NCBI GenBank assembly: GCA_948552115.1 | Contig: CAOWNX010000009.1 | Coordinates: 1 to 13,923, forward strand | DNA length: 13,923 nucleotides | Origin: an uncultured Bacilli bacterium | Lineage (GTDB): Bacteria > Bacillota_I > Bacilli_A > RF39 > UBA660 | Direction of reading: 5' to 3' | Shown here: one piece after another, positions 6,628 to 13,183 of the stretch | Position numbering within the stretch: the first letter of the stretch is position 1 | How the letters are laid out: every line of letters starts with the position of its first letter | Translations under genes and position numbers: made by a program | The notes under the pieces: generated by a model | Seen by the model: the letters and a program-made list of their open reading frames with translations, nothing else | The model's database searches: none | What the model was told of the DNA's origin: nothing

Positions 6628-7517
6628 ATTTTTAAATGCTTTCTAACTGCACGATAACTGCCAAACATTCCTACAATCGAACCAATTGCTAGAAGAATTA
6701 GTGAAACAAAGAAGACAAAATTAAATGGTGTTACTAAAGTAATCATATTTGTAAATACATGTCCCCCTAGTTGATCATAAAGTAGGATATATCCATAGAT
6801 TGTAACCAGTACTGGGATGATGGAACCTAGTATTCCTAAAATAAATCCTTCGAAGATAAATGGTAAACGAATCGCGGTATTGCTTGCTCCTACTAAACGC
6901 ATAATTTCTATTTCACTTTTTCGAGAATAAATCGTTAATTTGATGGTATTGCTAATTAGAAAGGCTGTTACTAGAATTAAAGCAATAACGATGACGATGG
7001 TTCCTTTGCTAATAATGTCAAAAATACCTACAATATTTTCTACCATACCTTCTCCATATTCCGCCGAGGAAATGGAATCAATTTTCCGAATTCGTTCTGT
7101 GGTTGGATTTAAGTCTGTTACTTCTCTTACTGTTATAATTAATGAATTTAAAAGTGGATTATTATCTAAGTAATCTAGTATGGAATCTAGGGTGTCTGAT
7201 TCATTTTTCATTTCTGCTTTCCATTCTTCTTTTCCTTTTAGTGTATAGGATTCAATGGTGCTAATTCCATCTAATGTATGTTTTAATTTTTCGATATCTT
7301 CCTCACTTGCATCTTCTTTGATATAAGCTACAATTGTTAATTCTTTTTCTAATTTTCCAGTAATTTCTTTAACATTGTAAGATAAGATGATGGCTACTGC
7401 TACTAAAATTAGAGTAATAGTGGAACAAGCAATGGCAGCCATACTTAAACTGAAGTTTCGACCGACGCTTTTAAAAGCATCTCGAATACTTCTAATTAGA
7501 ATTCTTAATGCTCTCAT
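6624..7517 (-). CDS. ftsX: Cell division ABC transporter permease FtsX
   Basis: FtsX is the membrane half of FtsEX, a mechanotransmitter that turns ATP hydrolysis inside the cell into activation of a wall hydrolase outside. The 297 aa show the usual layout: a basic cytoplasmic N-terminus with GRNFSLSMAAI, TM1 at about 24-46, a large extracellular loop (about 50-170), then TM2 at 173-193, TM3 at 220-247 and TM4 at 265-287. The cytoplasmic loop carries RKSEIEIMRLVGASN, the conserved coupling segment. The gene overlaps ftsE by 26 bases and the M23 gene by 4, so all three are tightly coupled. The extracellular loop is where the neighbouring M23 protein would dock. Confidence 0.96.
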   Translation of the reverse strand: MRALRILIRSIRDAFKSVGRNFSLSMAAIACSTITLILVAVAIILSYNVKEITGKLEKELTIVAYIKEDASEEDIEKLKHTLDGISTIESYTLKGKEEWKAEMKNESDTLDSILDYLDNNPLLNSLIITVREVTDLNPTTERIRKIDSISSAEYGEGMVENIVGIFDIISKGTIVIVIALILVTAFLISNTIKLTIYSRKSEIEIMRLVGASNTAIRLPFIFEGFILGILGSIIPVLVTIYGYILLYDQLGGHVFTNMITLVTPFNFVFFVSLILLAIGSIVGMFGSYRAVRKHLKI

Positions 7518-8205
7518 GGCCTTTATAACTTCCTTTCAAATAATCTCCTACAAGTACACCATTTTCAATGATTAGTACTCTTTTTTTCATTCGATTTACG
7601 ATATCGCGATCATGGGTAGCCATAATGACTGTGGTCCCTAATTCTTCGCTAATTCTTTCTAAAATTTTCATAATTTCTTTTGATGTATCTGGATCTAAAT
7701 TACCAGTTGGTTCATCACAGATTAATAATTTTGGATTGTTTACAATGGCTCTTGCAATGGCAACACGTTGCTGTTCTCCACCTGATAGTTGACTTGGAAA
7801 ATTTCGCGTTTTTTCTTTTAATCCAACATTTTCAATTGCTTTTAATACTTTTGGTCTAATTTGTCTTGCTTCCATTCCTAAAGACTCTAGTGCAAACGCA
7901 ACATTTTCATAGACGGTTAATTTTGGTAATAGTTTAAAATCTTGAAATACAACCCCAATCTTTCTTCTTAATTTATATACTTTTGAATTTCTTAGTTTTG
8001 CTACATTAATTCCCCCAACGTTTACAATTCCTTTGGTTGGTTTTTCTTCTCGATAAAGCATTTTGATAAATGTTGATTTTCCACTACCAGTAGAACCAAT
8101 TACAAACACAAATTCTCCTTTATCGATGGTTACGTTTAAATCCGCAACTGCCGTAGTTCCGTTTTTATAAACTTTGTAACAGTTGCTTACTTCGATTAAC
8201 TTCAC
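7492..8205 (-). CDS. ftsE: Cell division ATP-binding protein FtsE
   Basis: FtsE is the cytoplasmic ATPase that drives FtsX. The motifs are complete: Walker A GSTGSGKST (37-45), Q-loop Gln88 in VFQDFKLLP, signature LSGGEQQR (140-147), Walker B with Glu165 in LLICDEPTGNLD and switch His198 in ATHD. Translation starts at GTG 8205, preceded by GAGGTGG with five bases between; no ATG is nearby in frame. It is the first gene of ftsE-ftsX-M23 and has its own extended -10 promoter upstream. The C-terminal tail (about 221-237) overlaps the start of ftsX. Confidence 0.97.
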   Translation of the reverse strand: MKLIEVSNCYKVYKNGTTAVADLNVTIDKGEFVFVIGSTGSGKSTFIKMLYREEKPTKGIVNVGGINVAKLRNSKVYKLRRKIGVVFQDFKLLPKLTVYENVAFALESLGMEARQIRPKVLKAIENVGLKEKTRNFPSQLSGGEQQRVAIARAIVNNPKLLICDEPTGNLDPDTSKEIMKILERISEELGTTVIMATHDRDIVNRMKKRVLIIENGVLVGDYLKGSYKGHESIKNSN

Positions 8206-8226
8206 TTTACCACCTCTATTCTTGTT

Positions 8227-8235
8227 ATTATATCA
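8227..8235 (-). promoter_or_regulatory. Extended -10 promoter of the ftsE operon
   Basis: The minus strand reads TGATATAAT, a perfect TATAAT with an upstream TG. The hexamer 17 bases further up is TTTAAT, a poor -35. A 6-bp inverted repeat, CTTGTT (8221-8226) and AACAAG (8243-8248), brackets the -10. It could be an operator or chance. No convincing terminator separates yitT from ftsE, so read-through is possible. Confidence 0.55.
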
Positions 8236-8261
8236 AAAAATCAACAAGAATTAAAGAGATA

Positions 8262-9149
8262 TTAGTTTTTTCGGACTCCTCCACGAACTTCGTAACAGTC
8301 ATTGATTACAAAGAAAGCTTCTGGATCGATTGCTAATACGGATTCTTTAAAGTAGTAATAGTCATTTGTATTGACTACACACATTAAAAGTAAACCTTTT
8401 TCTTCACGAAATCCTCCTTTAGTTTCTAGTAAGGTTACACCACTTTTTAAATCTTCTAAGATAAATGTTCGAACTTTTTCTGTCTCTTTGGTATAAATAA
8501 AGAAAAGTTTGCTGTTTGAAATTCCAATCAAAATCCGATCAACTAATGTACTACTTATAAATAAAATGATAATTGCATAAATCATTTTATTAATTCCAAA
8601 GAAAAAACCACCTAATAAAATGATAAGAATATTTGTATAAAGAACACTTTTTCCTTCTGGAATTCTAGCATATTTATTTAGTATTTTCATCAAGATGTCA
8701 GAGCCACCTGTTGTAAATCCAGATTTATAGATAATTCCGTTGGAAAATCCACTGATTAATCCAGCAAGTAATGCGATAATAAGAAAACTATCAAAAACAA
8801 AATAATTTTTTAATATATTTGCTAAAGGAACGGTTACCGAAACCATGAGAGGATATAGGAAACTTCCAATAATGGTGTTTAAGGTGTCACCTTTTCCTAA
8901 AAATATAAAACTGATTATTAGTAATAGAATACTTGTAATATATAAAAATATTTGTGGAGAAATATGGAATATTTCTTGAAAAATGATAGCAAGTCCACTG
9001 GTTCCTCCAATTACTAAGTTATTGGGAATTAAAAATAGATTATAATTGATTGCAAGAAGAGTTACTCCAAGTAATAGCGTCATAAAACGTGGAATATAAT
9101 TTTTATGATATACAATATCTTTTATTTTTTTTAAATCTTTAAAATCCAT
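8262..9149 (-). CDS. YitT-family membrane protein (DUF161 + DUF2179)
   Basis: The 295-aa protein has an N-terminal half with about five hydrophobic helices, including the family motifs NLFLIPNNLVIGGTSGLAII and YKSGFTTGGSDILMKIL. The C-terminal cytoplasmic half (about 205-295) is soluble and ends LETKGGFREEKGLLLMCVV...IDPEAFFVINDCYEVRGG, the DUF2179 pattern. The biochemical function of the family is unknown. I chose ATG 9149 over the upstream in-frame start at 9200: AAGGTGG lies five bases before it, and a good promoter covers 9166-9194, inside the longer ORF. In Bacillus subtilis the YitT paralogue YvjA lies, from memory, close to ftsEX, so this may be the same gene, but I do not assign the symbol. 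Confidence 0.9.
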   Translation of the reverse strand: MDFKDLKKIKDIVYHKNYIPRFMTLLLGVTLLAINYNLFLIPNNLVIGGTSGLAIIFQEIFHISPQIFLYITSILLLIISFIFLGKGDTLNTIIGSFLYPLMVSVTVPLANILKNYFVFDSFLIIALLAGLISGFSNGIIYKSGFTTGGSDILMKILNKYARIPEGKSVLYTNILIILLGGFFFGINKMIYAIIILFISSTLVDRILIGISNSKLFFIYTKETEKVRTFILEDLKSGVTLLETKGGFREEKGLLLMCVVNTNDYYYFKESVLAIDPEAFFVINDCYEVRGGVRKN

Positions 9150-9165
9150 GTTATCCACCTTAATT

Positions 9166-9194
9166 ATTATACTGTACGGTTTTTTTAAAATCAA
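9166..9194 (-). promoter_or_regulatory. Sigma-A-type promoter of the yitT-family gene
   Basis: On the minus strand, -35 TTGATT (9194-9189), a 17-base spacer and -10 TATAAT (9171-9166) match the vegetative consensus in 4/6 and 6/6 positions. Transcription would start near 9159, giving a very short leader with AAGGTGG before ATG 9149. Confidence 0.7.
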
Positions 9195-9242
9195 TCGCAT
9201 AAAATTTTATTTTTCGTATATAGTTTAATGAGGTGAAAAGAA

Positions 9243-9611
9243 ATGAATGGAAGTTTTTATCAAAATCCTACGTTTCCAGGTGCTAATAATCCTAACAATA
9301 ATTTAAATTCTGTAACGCCACCAGGAAATATTAGTTTTCAATCACAGATGCCACTTGAACAAAGTTTAATTGAAAATATTTTACGTTTGAATAAAGGAAA
9401 AAAAGTAAAAGCTTATGTGTCTTATCCAGATTCTAATGAATGGCGCGATAAAATCTATGAAGGTGTTATCGAAGAAGCAGGTAGAGATCATTTAATTATT
9501 AGTGATGTAAATACTGGTGTTTGGTATTTGATTCGAATGATTTATTTAAATTATGTAGAATTCGAAGAAAAAATTAATTATAATGTTGATTATTCGGATA
9601 CGTTTGATTAA
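9243..9611 (+). CDS. gerQ: Spore coat protein GerQ
   Basis: GerQ (YwdL) is an inner spore-coat protein needed for correct placement and function of the germination hydrolase CwlJ, and in Bacillus subtilis it is cross-linked by the transglutaminase Tgl. The C-terminal domain is unmistakable: LEQSLIENILRLNKGKK (about 38-54), then the tract to YEGVIEEAGRDHLIISDVNTG (about 76-96) and MIYLNYVEFEE. The protein has 122 aa against roughly 180 in B. subtilis because the N-terminal part is short. Here that part is Asn/Pro/Gly-rich and has no lysine before about residue 51. The ATG follows GAGGTG (9230-9235) by seven bases. It stands alone, with its own terminator, and marks the organism or its recent ancestor as a spore former. 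Confidence 0.93.
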   Translation: MNGSFYQNPTFPGANNPNNNLNSVTPPGNISFQSQMPLEQSLIENILRLNKGKKVKAYVSYPDSNEWRDKIYEGVIEEAGRDHLIISDVNTGVWYLIRMIYLNYVEFEEKINYNVDYSDTFD

Positions 9612-9635
9612 ATTAGCAATTTGCTAATTTTTTTT
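9610..9635 (+). terminator. Intrinsic terminator of gerQ
   Basis: AAATTAGC (9610-9617) and GCTAATTT (9623-9630) form a perfect 8-bp stem around a 5-nt loop, followed by T through 9635. The stem starts within the gerQ stop codon. On the other side it abuts the stop codon (9634-9636) of the convergent hydrolase gene and could weakly serve that gene too. Confidence 0.85.
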
Positions 9636-10128
9636 AAAGGAATTGACGCAAATACTTTTCTTCTTGTTTTAATGTGGTAGGGCTTCCATGACCTGGATAA
9701 ATTGTGATATCTGGATAGGTTAGAATTTTTTTTATACTTTCTTGCATTTCTTCTAAACTTCCAGTTTCTAAATCCCATCTTCCAATTCCTTTTTGAAAGA
9801 TAAAATCACCAGAAAATAGTATTTTTTCTTTTGGAAAATAAAAACTTGTGGAATCCTTTGTATGTCCTGGAGTTTTTATTACTTGAATTTCATTGTTTTT
9901 GATTTTATTATGTTCTATTTGGTAACGTTTTTCTAATTATTGTAAGGCTCCAATATGGTCTTCATGATGATGAGTTATTAGTATATCTGTAATGTGCAAT
10001 GAATCAGTTATTGTTATTATTTTCTCAAATTCTGCTCCTGGATCTATAATGGTGGTGCTTCCATCTTTTGTTATAATATAACAGTTTGCTTGTAGTTCTC
10101 CTACGGGTAATATTTGGATATTTAACAT
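9634..10128 (-). pseudogene. MBL-fold hydrolase interrupted by an in-frame TAA
   Basis: Metallo-beta-lactamase-fold hydrolase of the small glyoxalase-II-like (YqgX) type. The first 63 codons give MLNIQILPVGELQANCYII, IDPGAE and THHHEDH, the first metal-binding cluster (HxHxDH). Then TAA at 9937-9939 stops translation. The same frame continues without shift for 100 codons with the remaining ligands: TPGHT, FSGDFIFQKGIGRWD and PGHGSPTT, ending at TAA 9634-9636. Neither half holds a full active site. The reading frame is otherwise clean, so the lesion is a single base change (for example CAA or GAA to TAA), either recent or a sequencing error. The start is well supported by AAAGGGG six bases before ATG 10128. 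The intact length, about 164 aa, is short for the family (about 200). Confidence 0.8.
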
Positions 10129-10155
10129 GTTACGCCCCTTTCTTTTTATAAATAC

Positions 10156-10184
10156 TTATCAACTTTTTATTTTTATGATAGAAT
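10156..10184 (+). promoter_or_regulatory. Promoter of the LemA-family gene
   Basis: -35 TTATCA (10156-10161), a 17-base spacer and -10 TAGAAT (10179-10184) preceded by TGA (extended -10). Transcription would start near 10191, about 18 bases before ATG 10209, with AAGGAAGAG as the ribosome binding site. Confidence 0.6.
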
Positions 10185-10208
10185 TATTTTAAGATAAGGA
10201 AGAGATTT

Positions 10209-10754
10209 ATGCAATTATTTATTATCGCTTTATTTATTATATTTTTATTTGGTATTTTAGGCATTGTTTATGTTTCACATTATAATAGTCTTCAATATAA
10301 AAAAACAAAAATTGAGCAAGCAGAAGGTTTAATTGATGAAGTGTTGCGTAAGCGATATGATATTGTAGTTCGTACCAGTGATATTATTAAGAATTGTTTA
10401 AAAGAAAAAAAAGATTATTTAAAAGAGTATGTTCAATTAAAAGATGCTAAAATAAGTAATTTTGATTTGGATCGTAAGTTAAAGGAAGCTGTGAATATTA
10501 TCCAAAATTTAAAAAATGATTATCCTGAACTTCAAGATAATCCGAATATGAAAGAAATTGTCATGGAAATAAAAAATACAGAGGAGAAACTATCGGCTGC
10601 GATTTTGTATTATAATCGTTATACCAATGAATTAAATGAGTTAATTCGGAAATTTCCTTCTAATGTTGTAGCAAAATTTCACCATTTTAAAATTAAACAT
10701 TTTTTTGATGGAAAAGATATGACGGATGATGATTTGTTAGATTTTAAGTTATAA
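10209..10754 (+). CDS. LemA family protein
   Basis: LemA proteins are small, with one N-terminal membrane helix and a long helical bundle; their precise role is unknown. Here residues 2-22 are strongly hydrophobic, followed by YNSLQYKKTKIEQAEGLIDEVLRKRYD (about 26-52), which resembles the family pattern of a conserved Asn followed by a bundle helix. The C-terminal part has YYNRYTNELNELIRKFPSN (about 134-152) and FFDGKDMTDDDLLDFKL, both characteristic of the family. At 181 aa it has the usual length. The helices between are mainly charged and suited to a coiled bundle. It forms a single-gene unit with its own promoter and a terminator that starts inside its last codons, and it is divergent from the broken MBL gene. 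Confidence 0.88.
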   Translation: MQLFIIALFIIFLFGILGIVYVSHYNSLQYKKTKIEQAEGLIDEVLRKRYDIVVRTSDIIKNCLKEKKDYLKEYVQLKDAKISNFDLDRKLKEAVNIIQNLKNDYPELQDNPNMKEIVMEIKNTEEKLSAAILYYNRYTNELNELIRKFPSNVVAKFHHFKIKHFFDGKDMTDDDLLDFKL

Positions 10755-10771
10755 CTAACAAATCTTTTTTT
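10731..10771 (+). terminator. Intrinsic terminator overlapping the end of the LemA gene
   Basis: GATTTGTTAG (10731-10740) and CTAACAAATC (10755-10764) are perfect complements (10 bp) around a 14-nt loop that contains the stop codon. Seven T/U follow. The left arm is made of the codons for the last residues of the protein. Confidence 0.85.
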
Positions 10772-10775
10772 GTGT

Positions 10776-11281
10776 TTAATATTTTTTTGTTTTCTCATAT
10801 TGTGTAATTGTATTTTTTATAGTTTCTGTTGGATGTTGGAACAGATTACTTTCTATATCTACACATTTTTTTGTCAACAATTTTTTCCATTGTATTAAAA
10901 ATATCATATTTTGTAAAATCATTAAATAATTTTGGATTTACTAAAAGATGTTGATATTTTTTTCTAATAAAAAAACAGAAGGATTTAATTTAAATTTTGG
11001 ACTTATTTTGCTTAGACGATATGATTTATAAAAGTCTATTACATTTTCAGTTGATGTTTGTTGATAACCATATATTATTGTTAATAAATCGAACAAAATG
11101 AACCACTCTTCTACTATACCATATCCACCTTGATAATTCTTGAATCTACTCTTTCAATAAAAGTTTTATGAGTACTCTTTTTATGATTAGAAATGCTATT
11201 TTCTCGTAATAATTCATATAGTATTGGAAAAGTATTAAACTCCCACGACCATAAATAATCAGTTGAATTTTTTTCTAATTT
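10776..11281 (-). pseudogene. Remnant of an unrecognised gene with several frame changes
   Basis: This gene-sized gap is not empty. Read on the minus strand, four consecutive open segments look like one protein. The first (11281 to about 11147) includes DYLWSWEFNTFPILYELLR. The second (about 11150 to 10958) includes YQGGYGIVEEWFILFDLLT. The third (about 10962 to 10867) includes HLLVNPKLFNDFTKYDIF. The fourth (about 10871 to 10776) includes NLFQHPTETIKNTI and ends at TAA 10776-10778. The frame changes between them near 11150 and at two runs of seven A/T (10957-10963 and 10866-10872). No start codon or ribosome site is seen: the first segment begins directly after the ung stop, so the 5' end is missing. 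I do not recognise the family. About 165 residues can be recovered. Confidence 0.6.
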
Positions 11282-11285
11282 TTAA

Positions 11286-11975
11286 TCATTTTATATTATC
11301 TACTTTATTTAGGTCCCAATTAATTGGTTCTATGTGGTTTTCTTTTAAGAATTCATTTGTTTTTGAAAACGGTTTGCTTCCAAAGAAACCATAGTTTGCA
11401 GAATAAGGACTTGGATGCGCACTCGTTAAAATTAAGTGTTTTGGGTTTGTAATAAATTCTTTTTTCGCTTTGGCAAAGTTTCCCCATAATATAAAGACAA
11501 TTGGTTCTTCTTTTTCGTTCAATACTTTTATGATGTAATCCGTAAGTCTTTCCCAACCTATATTTCGGTGAGATGCTGGTGTATCTTTTATTACGGTAAG
11601 AACAGCATTTAGTAAAAGTACTCCTTGTGTGGCCCAACCAGTTAAATCTCCACTACTTCTAATGGGTACTCCTAAATCACTTTCTAATTCTTTGTAGATA
11701 TTTTTCAGAGATGGCGGAACTTTAATGCCTTCCTGAACTGAGAAAGAAAGTCCATGTGCTTCTCCAACTCCATGATAGGGATCTTGTCCCATAATTACTA
11801 CTTTTACATTTTTATATGGGGTTAATTTTAATGCGTTAAAGACATAATTTTTTGGCGGAAATATTTCTTTTGAGAGATATTCTTTTTCTACAATGGACAA
11901 AAATTTTTGAAAGCCTGTACTTTCCCAGACGATTTTTAGTTTTTCATCCCAATCGTTTCCAATTTTTAATTCCAT
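11286..11975 (-). CDS. ung: Uracil-DNA glycosylase, family 1
   Basis: The enzyme removes uracil from DNA, starting base-excision repair of deaminated cytosine. Motifs in the 229 aa are the water-activating loop GQDPYHG (64-70; catalytic Asp65), AHGLSFSV (73-80) for uracil stacking, LLLNAVLTV (120-128; Asn123 reads uracil) and SAHPSPYSA (185-193; His187 and the DNA-intercalating loop, Tyr where Leu is usual). The start at ATG 11975 has AAGGAGG eight bases upstream. A longer in-frame ORF start at 12008 lies inside rlmH and is not needed. It lies 13 bases after rlmH and is the last gene of the M23-walJ-rlmH-ung unit. No clear terminator follows; the decayed gene begins at once. Confidence 0.97.
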   Translation of the reverse strand: MELKIGNDWDEKLKIVWESTGFQKFLSIVEKEYLSKEIFPPKNYVFNALKLTPYKNVKVVIMGQDPYHGVGEAHGLSFSVQEGIKVPPSLKNIYKELESDLGVPIRSSGDLTGWATQGVLLLNAVLTVIKDTPASHRNIGWERLTDYIIKVLNEKEEPIVFILWGNFAKAKKEFITNPKHLILTSAHPSPYSANYGFFGSKPFSKTNEFLKENHIEPINWDLNKVDNIK

Positions 11976-11988
11976 AAATGATACCTCC

Positions 11989-12426
11989 TTATTTATGGTA
12001 CGTTTCATGATTTAATATTTTAAAAGAACGATAGATTTGCTCTAATAGAATTCCTCGAAATAATCCATGAGGAAATGTTAATTTTGAAAATGATATGCTT
12101 TCTTTGGCTAATTTTTTAATGGCATCGGATAATCCTAAAGAACTACCAATGATAAAGGTAATATTATTTGTTTTTAAAAATAATTTGTCTATATGTTCAG
12201 AGAATTCTTCGCTGGTATAAGTATTTCCTTCTATTTCCAGTGTAATGATATAATCTTTTGGAGTAATTACTTTTAAAATGTTTTCTTGTTCTTTATATTC
12301 TGAATCTTCGTCTTTTACTTCTATGATTTCTAATTTATGGTATTTATTAATTCGTTTGGTATAATCTTCAATTAAATCTTTTAAATAGTTTTCTTTTATT
12401 TTTCCAACACATATTATTTTAATCAT
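11989..12426 (-). CDS. rlmH: 23S rRNA (pseudouridine1915-N3)-methyltransferase RlmH
   Basis: RlmH is a small SPOUT-class enzyme that methylates pseudouridine 1915 in helix 69 of 23S rRNA, using S-adenosylmethionine, on the assembled 70S ribosome. The SAM knot is seen as FIIGSSLGLSD (about 91-101; the family has GGSLG, here GSSLG), followed by ISFSKLTFPHGLFRGILLEQIYRSFKILNHETYHK, the conserved C-terminus. At 145 aa it is slightly shorter than the usual 155-160. The ATG at 12426 overlaps the end of walJ by 8 bases, with AAAGGTGA just upstream. walJ-rlmH proximity is common in Bacillota. Confidence 0.97.
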   Translation of the reverse strand: MIKIICVGKIKENYLKDLIEDYTKRINKYHKLEIIEVKDEDSEYKEQENILKVITPKDYIITLEIEGNTYTSEEFSEHIDKLFLKTNNITFIIGSSLGLSDAIKKLAKESISFSKLTFPHGLFRGILLEQIYRSFKILNHETYHK

Positions 12427-13183
12427 TGGTCACCTTTGTTATTTCGTTTTGTTTGGCACATGTAATGTTATCAAATTCTATATTATATTCTTTAAATGTT
12501 TCATGAATCATTTGCATGGCTTTTTCTTCGGTATTATTTTTATGCGATAAGTGCATTAAAACTATTTTTTTAGTATTGTTTCCAATTAGTTTTGTCAAAT
12601 AGAAACTGGCATCTTTATTGGATAGGTGTCCACTGGTTCCAAGCACTCTCGTTTTTAACCATTTTGGATAAGGTCCATTCATCAGCATTGGGATATCATG
12701 ATTGCTTTCAAATAAGTAGTATTCTTTGTTTCTTAGTAAGTCAAAATATTTACGATTTAAGTAACCTGTATCCGTTAAGTAAACCACAGAATTTTCCTTT
12801 TCCTCAATGATGAAATTTCTAGAATCTGTTACATCGTGAGAAGTTTTGATGGATGTTATTTTTAATGTATCTAAATAGATGTTATCTTCATACATGATAA
12901 TGTTATCATAATGTTCTAAATTGGTTAAATCGAAAAACATTTTTTGGGTCATATAAACTTTGGTATGGTATTTTTTTACAAATCTTTCTAAAGCTGCTAC
13001 ATGGTCGTTATGAGTATGACTAATTATGATTGCATCGATATTTTCAGGTTGTTCATTGATTTCTTTTAATCGATCGGTAATGTATTTTACATTTTTTCCA
13101 ATATCAATCAGTATTTTATGATGATCGGTTGATAAAAAGGTTGAGTTTCCTTCCGAGCCGCTTGCTAATACACATATTTTCAT
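12419..13183 (-). CDS. walJ: WalJ (YycJ) MBL-fold hydrolase
   Basis: A 254-aa metallo-beta-lactamase-fold protein. The N-terminus MKICVLASGSEGNSTFL is the YycJ signature, and the metal site HTHNDH lies at 56-61. Downstream features are TSHDVTDSRNF, YLTDTGYL, FESNHD (about 181-186), LGTSGHLSN and LMHLSHKNN. In Bacillus it belongs to the walRKHIJ operon and has been linked to cell-wall homeostasis and DNA repair. WalJ-type proteins are predicted exonucleases, but the substrate is not settled. I start it at ATG 13183, which shares one base with the stop of the M23 gene (TGATG); the longer ORF to 13426 is an antisense-frame artefact of that gene. The walRK two-component genes are not in view. Confidence 0.94.
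   Translation of the reverse strand: MKICVLASGSEGNSTFLSTDHHKILIDIGKNVKYITDRLKEINEQPENIDAIIISHTHNDHVAALERFVKKYHTKVYMTQKMFFDLTNLEHYDNIIMYEDNIYLDTLKITSIKTSHDVTDSRNFIIEEKENSVVYLTDTGYLNRKYFDLLRNKEYYLFESNHDIPMLMNGPYPKWLKTRVLGTSGHLSNKDASFYLTKLIGNNTKKIVLMHLSHKNNTEEKAMQMIHETFKEYNIEFDNITCAKQNEITKVTND

Noticed and set aside
8221..8248. 6-bp inverted repeat around the ftsE -10 as a terminator of the yitT-family gene
   Set aside because: The loop is 16 nt, the arms are short and AT-rich, and no T-run follows on the minus strand. It was kept only as a possible operator note.
9937..9939. TAA recoded as an amino acid
   Set aside because: Other genes in the window (clpP, gerQ, rlmH, walJ) end at TAA at their expected C-termini, so TAA is a normal stop here.
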